A DNA stretch of 64,000 nucleotides from Azophilus sp965220835 (GTDB taxonomy: Bacteria; Pseudomonadota; Gammaproteobacteria; Pseudomonadales; Azotimanducaceae). Location: the NCBI GenBank assembly GCA_965220835.1, contig OZ244842.1:1426001-1490000 (forward strand). The letters are read 5' to 3'. Below, piece by piece: positions 32,597 to 40,790 of the stretch (its first letter is position 1; each line of letters starts with the position of its first letter). Both the position numbers and the translations under genes were made by a program. The notes beneath the pieces are model-generated. The model worked only from the letters and a program-made list of their open reading frames with translations, did not search any database and was not told the DNA's origin.

Positions 32597-33784
32597 TCAA
32601 TCCAAGGCGCCGATGGCCTTCATCACCTTGGCCACGGCGGCGACGATGCGGTCGATTTGATCGTCAGTGTGAGCGGCGCTGACGCTCATGCGCAGCAGGC
32701 TGCCACCGCCCGGTGCGGCCGGCGGCAAAAACAGATTGACGTACACGCCCTCGGCCAGCAAGCCGTTCCATGCTGCCAAGGCCTCCTCCCTGCGTTGAAG
32801 ACGCACGGGCATGACCGGGCTTGCGGCCGCCCCTGCGTCCACGCCACGCTGGCGGAGCCCTTGGTGCAGGCGATTGGCGTTATGCCATAGGCGTTCCTTC
32901 AGTTCCGGGCAGGCGCGCAGCTTGTGCAGCGCAGCGCGGGTGCAAGCAATGGTGGCCGGCGACGGGGAGGCGGTGAACATGTAGGGCCGGCTGGCATAGG
33001 GAAACAGCACGACTTCCTTGTGGCGGCTGACACAGAAGCCACCCATGGTGCCCAAGCTCTTGCTGAAGGTGCCCACCACGAAATCCACCTGATCCATGAC
33101 GCCGGCCTCTTCAACCACGCCCCGCCCCTGGGCGCCGACCACGCCGAGGGAGTGGGCTTCATCGACCAGTAGGCAGGCCCCGTGACGCGCCTTGACCGCC
33201 GCGATTTCGGCCAAGGGCGCACGGTCGCCGAGCACGCCGTAAAGGCCCTCGACAACCACCAACGCGCTTTTCGCCCGGTCTCCCAAGCGGCTCAAGCGCT
33301 TGTCCAAGCTGGCTGGATCGTTGTGCCGAAAGGTGTATAGATCGGCGGAACTCAGGCGGCAGCCATCGAACAGGCTGGCATGGGCATCGGCGTCAAGCAG
33401 CACGGCGTCGCCAGCACCCAGCAACGCTGACAAGGCGCCCAAATTGGCCGCATATCCGGTGGAGAACACCACTGCCGCCGGATAGCCGTAAAAGTCCGCC
33501 AGCTCCGCCTCAAGCGCCACATGGGCCGCATAGGTGCCGTTGGCCATGCGGGAACCCGTAGTGCCGGTGCCGGCTTCAGCCAAGGCATCGCGACCCGCTT
33601 GGACCGCTTCCGCATCAAAGGTCATTCCCAAGTAGTTGTTGGTGCCAGCCAAAACCGTGGGAGCGCCGTTGATGATCCCCAGAGTGGGGGACTGAAGTCG
33701 TTCAATGACCGTCCGGGCAGGATCGGCCTCGCCCAGCCCGCGCCGAGCTTCCTCAACGGCGGCAAACTTGGCCAGCAGGGTCAT
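32597..33784 (-). CDS. spt: Serine palmitoyltransferase-like alpha-oxoamine synthase
   Basis: This PLP enzyme condenses an acyl thioester with an amino acid. The 395-residue sequence resembles bacterial serine palmitoyltransferases (Sphingomonas and Caulobacter type) more than BioF or Kbl: LAGTNNYLGMTFD, GTGTTGSRMANGTY, FRHNDPASLDKRLSRL and VYVNLFLPPAAPGGGSLLRMS. The PLP lysine is Lys242 in GTFSKSLGTMGGF. His135 (DADAHAS) and the VDEAHS motif fit the cofactor site. The ATG overlaps the ACP stop by four bases. Clustering with ACP, an acyl-AMP ligase and a CerR-like reductase supports sphingoid-base synthesis from acyl-ACP. Confidence 0.9.
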   Translation of the reverse strand: MTLLAKFAAVEEARRGLGEADPARTVIERLQSPTLGIINGAPTVLAGTNNYLGMTFDAEAVQAGRDALAEAGTGTTGSRMANGTYAAHVALEAELADFYGYPAAVVFSTGYAANLGALSALLGAGDAVLLDADAHASLFDGCRLSSADLYTFRHNDPASLDKRLSRLGDRAKSALVVVEGLYGVLGDRAPLAEIAAVKARHGACLLVDEAHSLGVVGAQGRGVVEEAGVMDQVDFVVGTFSKSLGTMGGFCVSRHKEVVLFPYASRPYMFTASPSPATIACTRAALHKLRACPELKERLWHNANRLHQGLRQRGVDAGAAASPVMPVRLQRREEALAAWNGLLAEGVYVNLFLPPAAPGGGSLLRMSVSAAHTDDQIDRIVAAVAKVMKAIGALD

Positions 33785-34017
33785 GCCACAGCCTTGCCGA
33801 CCACGGCAGCCAACTGGGCGATGTTGCGCACCTCGGCCAGTTGCCGCTGGTCAATGATGATGTCGAAGCGATCCTCCACCTCCATGACGAACTCCATGAC
33901 CTGCGCTGATTCAAGGGCTAACGCATCCAATAAATCCGTATCCGAAGTGAAGTCTTGCGGCAAGGGCGTAATGCCGGCAAGCAGCTCGCGCAGTTCCAAT
34001 TCTAGAGGGCTATCCAT
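33781..34017 (-). CDS. Dedicated acyl carrier protein of the sphingolipid operon
   Basis: The 78-residue protein is acidic and helical. The attachment site reads LALESAQVMEFVMEVEDRFDI, so Ser is preceded by Glu and followed by Ala in place of the usual Asp-Ser-Leu. The region after it (EFVMEVEDRFDI) is a good ACP helix II/III. It overlaps the upstream CerR-like gene by eight bases and spt by four, so all three are translationally coupled. It likely carries the acyl chain that the acyl-AMP ligase loads and Spt uses. Confidence 0.88.
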   Translation of the reverse strand: MDSPLELELRELLAGITPLPQDFTSDTDLLDALALESAQVMEFVMEVEDRFDIIIDQRQLAEVRNIAQLAAVVGKAVA

Positions 34018-35074
34018 CGCGCATCCTCAGGCCTTCAGCCTTTAAAGTCACTTCGAGTCCACTGGCCAGGTCATGCCTTGGCTGCCAACCGGTGGCAGCG
34101 GCGAAATCATCGCCGTCGCCGACCCACCGATCATGGCCAAGCTCACGAACCTTGCCCGGCGTCAGCATGGGCGCACGGCCCAGGAGACGCGACAGCCCTA
34201 CGTTCACCATCGCGGCTGCTTGCAGCAAGGCCGTGGGAATCACCAGCTCCCGCATCTTGCGGGCACCCGCCGCTGCCGCTATGGCGCGCCAATCGTAGCC
34301 GTCTTCGGTGCCATCGTCGATACTGAACATCCGTCCCTGAAACTGCCTCGGCGCTTGCAGCCAACACAGGATGGCGTCAGCCAAGTCATCGACATACAGG
34401 AAGGACAGCTTCTGCGCGGCATTGCCAGGCACCAAAACCCAGCCGCGCCGCATCAGGCGGAACAGAGGTGTCATTTCACGATCCCCCGGGCCATAGACGG
34501 CGGGTGGGCGAATGACGGTTGAGTCGATTTCGGCATGGGCCGCCAAGGCCTGCTCACCGGCGCGTTTGCTGGCGGCATAGTGGGAGAGCTGAGGCTCAGT
34601 GGCGGCCAGCGACGAAACCAGCAGCATGGCGGGCGGTTTGGCTTGGCGCCGCGCAGCTGCGCACAGGTGGGTGACTGCATGGCTGTTGGCGCCGGCAAAG
34701 TCCCCCGGCCCCACGCCGCGCACCGTGCCCGCGAGATGCACCACGGCGTCAACGCCAGCCAGCGCATCGGCCAACGCATCCACATCGTCCAAGGCGGCAA
34801 CCCAAGGTGAAACACCCGAATCCAGCACAGCCGCGGGACGCCTAACGATGGCCCGCGTCTCAATGGACGCCGCCGTGAGCTTAATCGCCAGCCGCCGGCC
34901 AATAAACCCGGTCAGCCCAGTGACTGCGACAGCGGGCGGCTTAGCAGAAACGAAAGGAGCCCTCAGCCGGGGAGCGCGAGGGGCTTGCCCCTCGCAAACA
35001 AAAAGACTCAGCCGGGGAGAAAGCGAGCGTCCCTCGCTCCGCGAGTGCCCCTCGCTCCGCGAGGGGGGCCGCAC
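34010..35074 (-). CDS. NAD-dependent epimerase/reductase, CerR-like (3-oxosphinganine reductase candidate)
   Basis: The extended short-chain dehydrogenase has the Rossmann motif VTGLTGFIGRRLA (residues 51-63) and the catalytic HYAASKRAGE (YxxxK). In Caulobacter an epimerase-like protein next to spt, CerR, reduces 3-oxosphinganine, and this gene occupies the same place. The first 45 or so residues do not belong to the family. They are encoded by palindromic repeat DNA (MRPPSRSEGHSRSEGRS and onward). No ATG, GTG or TTG lies between that GTG start and the Rossmann fold, so the repeat either replaced the native start or supplies it. Confidence 0.85.
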   Translation of the reverse strand: MRPPSRSEGHSRSEGRSLSPRLSLFVCEGQAPRAPRLRAPFVSAKPPAVAVTGLTGFIGRRLAIKLTAASIETRAIVRRPAAVLDSGVSPWVAALDDVDALADALAGVDAVVHLAGTVRGVGPGDFAGANSHAVTHLCAAARRQAKPPAMLLVSSLAATEPQLSHYAASKRAGEQALAAHAEIDSTVIRPPAVYGPGDREMTPLFRLMRRGWVLVPGNAAQKLSFLYVDDLADAILCWLQAPRQFQGRMFSIDDGTEDGYDWRAIAAAAGARKMRELVIPTALLQAAAMVNVGLSRLLGRAPMLTPGKVRELGHDRWVGDGDDFAAATGWQPRHDLASGLEVTLKAEGLRMRDG

Positions 35075-35092
35075 CTCGCAAAAGAACAGCCT
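34945..35092. repeat. Palindromic repeat cluster at the 5' end of the CerR-like gene
   Basis: It contains aggagccctcagccggggag and continuing bases identical to the hflD repeat at 83-402. Hairpins such as gcgaggggcttgcccctcgc and cctcgctccgcgagg follow. It fills the whole 17-bp gap to the acyl-AMP ligase and the first 45 codons of the CerR-like frame. Confidence 0.9.
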
Positions 35093-36861
35093 CAGCCATT
35101 GGCCAGCCGGGCATTCTCCAATGCGGGTGCGCCCTTCGGCACGGGATTGCCGATCTTGTCCCAGTGGGTGCGGTCAAGGAAGCCAGTCCTGGCGGTCACC
35201 CGCGAGAGCTTGCCTGAGGAGGTGCGCGGGAGGGTGCGGGGCGGCACGATGTCAACGTGGCAGGTGACGCCGAAGTGCTCGCGCACCAAGGATTCAATGC
35301 GCTTGGGCAATTCAGGCTCAGCGCGCTTGCATTCCACCACCAAAACCACCAACGGCTCCCCAGTGGGCCGAGTGGCTTCAAAAGCGGTGGTGGTGCCCAT
35401 GCGAACGCCAGGGGAAGTTTCCGCCAACTGCTCCAAGTCCTGAGGCCAGATGTTGCGCCCATTGACGATGATGACGTCCTTGCTGCGGGCGGTGACCACC
35501 AGATGACGGCCGATGCGGTAGCCGATATCGCCAGTGTCCAGCCATCCCGCCTTGTCCAACACTTCCGCCGTTGCCGCGGCATCGTTGAAGTAGCCGCGCA
35601 TGACGCTCGGGCCACGCACAAAAATGTGTCCGCAACGGCGCTCCGCCACTTCATCGCCTTCATCATCGCAGATTCGGAACTCGTAGCTGGGCATGACGGC
35701 CCCGCAGTCGGCCAGCTTCAGACGGCCGCTTGCACCCGTCGCTGGCTTTGCCAAGCCGGCAGCGCTTATCGACTCCTTGTCCACCACGTCGACGTCAAGG
35801 CCGTTGTTCAAGGGCGCGAAGCTGATGGCCAGCCCACATTCGGCCATGCCGTAACAGGCAACAAAGGCCTTGGGGTCAAACCCGGCGGGCGCAAGTACCT
35901 GGCTGAAGCGCTCAAGCTGCCGCGGGTTGATGCGCTCCGCACCAACACAAGCAATGCGCCACGAAGAGAGGTCGTACTTCTCCCGGTCTGAAGCGCGCAG
36001 CCGGGTTGCACATAAGCCGTAACCCGAAGGCGGGCTTGACGATACAGTGCAGCGGTTATCGGAAATCAGCTTGAGCCAAAGCCGCGGTCTCATGGCGAAC
36101 GTGCGGGGGCTCAAGTAATCGACGGACAGGGCACGGATCAAGGGAACCAGAACACACCCCACCAAGCCCATGTCATGGTAGAACGGCAACCACGAAACCA
36201 GCCGGTCGTCATCGCGCAATTGTGCGCCGACTTCAGCGATTTCCCGCAGGTTGCACAGCACGGCACGCTGCGACATCTCCACCCCGCGCGGGAAGCGCGT
36301 GCTGCCGGACGTGTATTGAAGATAGGCAGGCTCATCGCCACGCATTGGGGAAAGCTGGCTTGTGGATTCCGGCAAGGCGTCGAAGTCTGACTCGCCGCCG
36401 ACAAAGGCCAAGCCCAAAGGTTCAGTGGCGCTTTGCAGCAAGTCCAGAAAGCTGTCGGGCGCCACGGCTGCGGCAGCACCGCAACTTTCCATCATCCGTT
36501 GAATCTGCCCCACGTAAGCGTCGCCGCCGCCCATCTGCAAAGCGGCTGGCATGGGTACGGGAATCAAGCCAGCGTATTGGCAAGCAAAGAAGAAACGATG
36601 AAACAGAGGATGGGTGTCTGCGATTATGGCCACTCTAGCGTGGCGCGGCAGACCGAGTCGAGCCAGACGGCGAGCGGTGGCAAGTGCCTGCTGGCGGAGC
36701 TCCCCATAAGGCAGCACAGACTCCAGCTCGCCCGAGCCGCTGTAGAAGTTATAGCCGGTTTGCCCCTGCGCCGCGAAGTCCAGCGCGTCAGCCAGCCCGG
36801 CAAATTCTCCCTCCGGACAGGTGATCTCACTGCCCGTCGGCGTTGCGCCTAAGTATGCCAA
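35092..36861 (-). CDS. Fatty acyl-AMP ligase / acyl-ACP synthetase
   Basis: The 589-residue adenylate-forming enzyme has the P-loop YTSGSTRFPRGV (residues 183-194), WLPFYHDMGLVG, CYGMAECGLAISF and the C-terminal GWLDTGDIGYR and RSKDVIIVNGRNIWPQDLE motifs. The opening (ADALDFAAQGQTGYNFYSG) resembles FAAL proteins, which hand the acyl group to an ACP instead of CoA. As first gene of the operon, it should load the dedicated ACP, like the acyl-ACP synthetase of the Caulobacter ceramide cluster. The start is uncertain: TTG at 36861 is the only option preceding the conserved region, and it has no clear ribosome-binding site. Confidence 0.9.
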   Translation of the reverse strand: MAYLGATPTGSEITCPEGEFAGLADALDFAAQGQTGYNFYSGSGELESVLPYGELRQQALATARRLARLGLPRHARVAIIADTHPLFHRFFFACQYAGLIPVPMPAALQMGGGDAYVGQIQRMMESCGAAAAVAPDSFLDLLQSATEPLGLAFVGGESDFDALPESTSQLSPMRGDEPAYLQYTSGSTRFPRGVEMSQRAVLCNLREIAEVGAQLRDDDRLVSWLPFYHDMGLVGCVLVPLIRALSVDYLSPRTFAMRPRLWLKLISDNRCTVSSSPPSGYGLCATRLRASDREKYDLSSWRIACVGAERINPRQLERFSQVLAPAGFDPKAFVACYGMAECGLAISFAPLNNGLDVDVVDKESISAAGLAKPATGASGRLKLADCGAVMPSYEFRICDDEGDEVAERRCGHIFVRGPSVMRGYFNDAAATAEVLDKAGWLDTGDIGYRIGRHLVVTARSKDVIIVNGRNIWPQDLEQLAETSPGVRMGTTTAFEATRPTGEPLVVLVVECKRAEPELPKRIESLVREHFGVTCHVDIVPPRTLPRTSSGKLSRVTARTGFLDRTHWDKIGNPVPKGAPALENARLANG

Positions 36862-37402
36862 TGTTCGCTTAGTCTTGTAGAATTGAGCTTAGACAGGGAT
36901 GCAGCAAACACCGACCCGACCTGCCTAGCCCGAACTATTGCTTTCAAAAACCCCTCAACCCACTCGGTTCATTCGCACGAGCAAACCGCTTTTGTACACG
37001 GGCGAAATCTGAACGCAGGCTGAATTGTAAACCAAAACCTGAAAATCACCTACTGCCAATCTGCTTTCTTTGTAACGTCTATGGAAACATAGACTACACA
37101 TTATTGAAATATCTTGGAGAATGGTCAATGCGAAGCTCGGCCCTAGGGGCCGAGCTTCGTTGGAGTTTCGCTGGCGCGAAACTCCGCCGCGGCGCAGAGC
37201 GGGGCCTCCAGCGGCCCTAGGGGCCGAGCTTCGTTGGCGTTTCGCTGGCGCGAAACTCCGCCGCGGCGCAGAGCGGGGCCTCCAGCGGCCCTAGGGGCCG
37301 AGCTTCGTTGGAGTTTCGCTGGCGCGTCACTGCGGGGCGGTTGAGTATGGGAGAATGCAGGAAGGCTCAAGGCTCGCACAGGCGGGGAGAAACACGGCCA
37401 AG
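36862..37402. other. Intergenic region between the sphingolipid operon and the DUF1801 gene
   Basis: This 541-bp stretch holds no convincing gene. Its first 270 bp are AT-rich relative to the surroundings and should contain the promoter of the operon on the minus strand; I find no strong match to a -35/-10 pair. A perfect small hairpin (GTCTATG, GAAA loop, CATAGAC) lies at 37077-37094. From 37131 the region consists of repeats. Confidence 0.6.
37131..37326. repeat. 74-bp tandem repeat of palindromic modules, about 2.5 copies
   Basis: Units begin at 37139, 37213 and 37287. Each carries ggccctaggggccgagcttcg and a second module gtttcgctggcgcgaaactc; both fold into hairpins (for example 37131-37142 with 37148-37159). 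Related modules occur at 54361-54570 and 55331-55380. Confidence 0.92.
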
Positions 37403-37840
37403 ATGACCCAAACAGGAAAAGCCAAGAACAAGACCGTTCCCACCGGTGCCAGCGTGGAGCAGTTCCTGGATGCCGTGGAGAACCCGGTCCGCCAGCGTGA
37501 CTGCCAAGCCGTGATGGCGCTAATGGCCGCCGAGACCGGTGAGGCGCCCAAGATGTGGGGGCCGAGCATCATTGGATTCGGCCGTTACCGTTACGCCTAC
37601 GCGAGCGGCCGGCAGGGTGAGATGCCGCTCACCGGCGTCTCCCCGCGCAAGCAATCCCTAGTGCTCTACATCATGCCCGGCTTCACAGGCCACGACGAAC
37701 TGCTCGCCGGACTTGGCAAGCACAAGACCGGCAGGTCCTGTCTCTACATCAACAAACTAGACGATGTGGACTTTGACGTGCTGCGCCAATTGGTTCGCGA
37801 GTCCGTGCGAGCCATGCGGGCCAAATACGAAGCGTCCTAG
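37403..37840 (+). CDS. DUF1801 domain protein
   Basis: The 145-residue protein has the YdhG-like DUF1801 pattern: VEQFLDAVENPVRQRDCQAVMALM, then APKMWGPSIIGFGRYRYAYASGRQGE and LVLYIMPGFTGHDELLAGLGKHKTGRSCLYINKLDDVD. The family has unknown function. I chose the ATG at 37403 (MTQTGKAKNKT); an upstream in-frame ATG lies at 37355, near the repeat array. The following outer-membrane gene starts at or just after this stop. Confidence 0.85.
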   Translation: MTQTGKAKNKTVPTGASVEQFLDAVENPVRQRDCQAVMALMAAETGEAPKMWGPSIIGFGRYRYAYASGRQGEMPLTGVSPRKQSLVLYIMPGFTGHDELLAGLGKHKTGRSCLYINKLDDVDFDVLRQLVRESVRAMRAKYEAS

Positions 37841-40059
37841 TGTCCGGCCCCGCGTACAAGTTCAAATCAATGGCACAAGCAGCGCTGCGGCAGCGCGCCA
37901 TAACGGCCATGCTGTGCCTGCTGGCCGCCTGCCCCAACGGCTTTGCGGCGGCGCCCGCCCTGCTTGCCTCGGCTCTTGAGGCACGCCCTGTCATCGACGG
38001 CGACGTGCTCGGCGACCCGGCCTGGCAACCCCTCCCCTCTGCCACCGGCTTCACCCAAACGCGGCCCTATGAAGGGCGCCCGGCCAGCCAACGCACCCAA
38101 GTGTGGGTCGGCTTCACTGAGGATGCCCTCTACATCGCCGCGGTGTGCTATGACAGCGAGCCTGACGCAATCATCGTCGCCGACAGCCGGCGGGACAGCG
38201 ACCTCGCCGAAACCGACAGCTTTCAGTTTCTCCTGGACACCTACAAGGACGGCCAAAACGGGTTCATTTTTGGCACCAACCCGGCGGGCGTGGAATACGA
38301 TGGCCAAGTCACCCAGGAAGGCGTTGGACGCCGCTTTGGCGCGGGAGGCGTCGGGGGTTTCAACCTCAATTGGGACACCAGCTGGACCGTGGCCAGCCAA
38401 ATCGGCGACTACGGCTGGAGCGCGGAGTTTCTGATCCCATTCACGTCCCTGCGCTACGACCGCGACGCGGTCCAGACTTGGGGCATTAATTTCCAGCGCA
38501 ACATCCGCCGCAATTACGAGCAGGCCTTTTGGGCGCCCTTGCCACGTCAGCACAACCTGCTCCGGGTTTCGCAGGCGGGTGCCGTGAGCGGGTTGAAAGT
38601 GCCGCCCCAGCGCAACCTGCAGTTCATGCCCTATGGCTTGGCGCTGGGCAACAAGGGGGGGCCGGAGCGCAAGGGCACCGAAACGGATACCGAACTCGGC
38701 GTGGACATCAAGTACTCGCTGACCCCCAGCCTGACCTTGGATGCCACCTACAACACGGACTTCGCCCAAGTGGAAGCGGACGAGATTCAGGTGAATCTGG
38801 ACCGCTTCAGCCTCTTCTTTGCCGAAAAGCGCCCCTTTTTCCTCGAGAACGCAGGCCTGTTCACAGTCGGCGACCCGGGCGAGGCGGAACTGTTCTTCAG
38901 CCGCCGCATCGGCATCAGCGAGGACGGTGGCCGGATTCCCATCGAAGGCGGCCTGCGGTTGTCCGGAAAGGTGGGCCGCAACACCCATGTGGGCCTGTTG
39001 CACATGCGCTCCGATGCCGTCAGCGGGATGGCGCCACGCAACGACTACTCCGTGGCACGCCTCAAGCAGGAACTGCCCAACCGCTCCGCCTTGGGCGTCA
39101 TGTTCGTCAACCGTGATGGCGCAGGCGGCTTCGGTGGTGGCTCCAACCGCACCTATGCCGTCGACGGCCGCCTCGGCTTGGGCGATGTGGCCTCCATCAA
39201 CGGATGGGCCGCCAAGACCGACTCGCCGCATCTCAGCGGCAGCGACCACGCCTTCAAGCTCGGCGCGGACTACAACTCGCAAAACTGGGCAAACGCCCTC
39301 TCCTACACCGAGGTGGCAACCAACTTCAATCCCGAGGTGGGCTTCCTTGCCCGCCAGGCCTACCGCAAAGTGAGCGCGCGCACCCTGCGGCGGATCCGCC
39401 CGGACAACCTCTGGGGGCTGCACGAACTGCGCCCGCACATCGCCTACATCGGCCACTGGGGCTACAGCGACGACTATCACGAGTCGATGTTCCTGCACAT
39501 CGACAATCACTGGGAGTGGAAGTCGGGCCTGGAAATTCACACCGGCATCAACTTCACCCGCGAGGGCGTGCGCGAGGCCTTCGAAATCCATGATGGCGTG
39601 GTGGTTCCGCCGGGCGGCTACGACCACAAGGAAGCCCAGCTCGTTTTCTGGACCGACCAAGCGGCGCCGCTCAGCATTTCCATCCGCTCCAGGATCGGAG
39701 GCCGCTTCGGAGGCGACCGGATCAATTTGGACAACAATCTTCGTTGGCGCATCGGCGAGAAGTTCAATACCGATGTCTCGTGGATCTACAACAACTTCGA
39801 CCTGCCCGGCGGAGAATTCACCGTCAACGTCGCACGCCTGCGCGCAACCTACTCATTCACCCCGCACATTTCGCTACAGGCCCTCGTTCAATACGATGAC
39901 CGCGAAAAAGCCCTCGCCACGAACTTGCGCTTTGCTTGGCTGCAAACCGCCAACGCCGGCCTGTACCTCGTGTACAACGAATTCGACGACCGGGACTTCG
40001 TCGGCGAGCCCCGCCGCGAGATCATTCTGAAGTACAGCCGCATCGTCAATCTGCTCTAG
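37840..40059 (+). CDS. CBM9-like/DUF5916 outer-membrane barrel protein
   Basis: The protein has up to 739 residues. A signal peptide (MLCLLAACPNGFAA) precedes a carbohydrate-binding family 9-like domain (ARPVIDGDVLGDPAWQPLP, then VWVGFTEDALYIAAVCYDSEPD). Then comes a DUF5916-type barrel (DATYNTDFAQVEADEIQVNLDRFSLFFAEKRPFFLENAGLF). The N-terminal domain probably faces the outside or the periplasm; the ligand is unknown. The GTG at 37840 overlaps the DUF1801 stop. An ATG at 37870 would place the signal peptide closer to the start and is equally plausible. Confidence 0.88.
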   Translation: MSGPAYKFKSMAQAALRQRAITAMLCLLAACPNGFAAAPALLASALEARPVIDGDVLGDPAWQPLPSATGFTQTRPYEGRPASQRTQVWVGFTEDALYIAAVCYDSEPDAIIVADSRRDSDLAETDSFQFLLDTYKDGQNGFIFGTNPAGVEYDGQVTQEGVGRRFGAGGVGGFNLNWDTSWTVASQIGDYGWSAEFLIPFTSLRYDRDAVQTWGINFQRNIRRNYEQAFWAPLPRQHNLLRVSQAGAVSGLKVPPQRNLQFMPYGLALGNKGGPERKGTETDTELGVDIKYSLTPSLTLDATYNTDFAQVEADEIQVNLDRFSLFFAEKRPFFLENAGLFTVGDPGEAELFFSRRIGISEDGGRIPIEGGLRLSGKVGRNTHVGLLHMRSDAVSGMAPRNDYSVARLKQELPNRSALGVMFVNRDGAGGFGGGSNRTYAVDGRLGLGDVASINGWAAKTDSPHLSGSDHAFKLGADYNSQNWANALSYTEVATNFNPEVGFLARQAYRKVSARTLRRIRPDNLWGLHELRPHIAYIGHWGYSDDYHESMFLHIDNHWEWKSGLEIHTGINFTREGVREAFEIHDGVVVPPGGYDHKEAQLVFWTDQAAPLSISIRSRIGGRFGGDRINLDNNLRWRIGEKFNTDVSWIYNNFDLPGGEFTVNVARLRATYSFTPHISLQALVQYDDREKALATNLRFAWLQTANAGLYLVYNEFDDRDFVGEPRREIILKYSRIVNLL

Positions 40060-40265
40060 GGAGCCGTTCCGCGACCAGTGAAACGCTGGGCGAACGGGTC
40101 TTGATCAGCGGATCCCTAGTTCGCGTAGGTGGGCGTGCGGGGCGGGCATCCGGCACTGTTAAGGCTATTCGGCACCCTTCGCATGCCAGCACAACGCTCC
40201 CGCCTGGTGTGCCGGCTGCCCGCCCCGCAGGCCCACGCCCCTTCAAGACCGGTGTTTCCTGCGGG

Positions 40266-40691
40266 TCAGCGCTCCGACGGGTCGCGCCCGTCGCGGGGCG
40301 CCCCGGTGCCCGAAGAGCCCATGAAGATCTTGCGTCCGTCGGTGAAGGTGATGTCACGTCCGTTGGCGCGCTTGGAGCGGTCCTTGCTCTGGTAGCCGTC
40401 CACGACGATCTCGGTGCCCGGCAGCAGGGAGTTGCGGTTCAAGCCGCGACGCAGCAAGGTGTTCGGCGTGCCGCCCTCGACCATCCAAACTTCCTTATCG
40501 CCGGTCTCGGTGGTGTGCTCCAAGTGAATCCAAGCATGGGGGTTCACCCACTCCACCTTCACCACCGGACCCCGCAGCACCAAGGGCCGGTTCGGATCGA
40601 ATTCAGCGCCGAAGGCGTGATGCCCCTGAGCGCCCGTGGCCCAAGCCCAAGCCAATCCCGCGCATAACAGGCGATAGCAGGTTTTCGTCAT
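40266..40691 (-). CDS. DUF6152-family secreted protein
   Basis: The 141-residue exported protein has a signal peptide (about residues 1-23, ending near GAQGHHAFG). The mature start HHAFGAEFDPNRPLVLRGPVVKVEWVNPHAWIHLE is typical of DUF6152. The family is common in proteobacteria with unknown function. The ribosome-binding site gaggagg lies upstream. It is the last gene of a same-strand group with the lipoprotein and GST. Confidence 0.88.
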   Translation of the reverse strand: MTKTCYRLLCAGLAWAWATGAQGHHAFGAEFDPNRPLVLRGPVVKVEWVNPHAWIHLEHTTETGDKEVWMVEGGTPNTLLRRGLNRNSLLPGTEIVVDGYQSKDRSKRANGRDITFTDGRKIFMGSSGTGAPRDGRDPSER

Positions 40692-40738
40692 CCTTAAAGC
40701 CTCCTCACATTCCAGTGGTCTGAATTTCCGATGGCCCC

Positions 40739-40790
40739 TTACGGGACCCTTGCGGGAACCCTTGCGGGATCCCTTTCGGGAACCCTCAGG
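40739..40790. repeat. 11-12-bp tandem repeat (gggaaccc type)
   Basis: About four units of gggacccttgc/gggaacccttgc run between the lipoprotein stop and the DUF6152 start. The sequence is the reverse-complement style of the array at 9837-9913. Confidence 0.85.

Noticed and set aside
32597..33784. BioF (8-amino-7-oxononanoate synthase) or Kbl assignment
   Set aside because: The sequence blocks match serine palmitoyltransferase better, and the neighbours are not biotin or threonine genes.
37867..39660. 597-codon minus-strand open frame opposite the DUF5916 gene
   Set aside because: It is a shadow frame in GC-rich DNA. The plus strand encodes a protein with clear domain motifs, and the opposite frame has no recognisable content.
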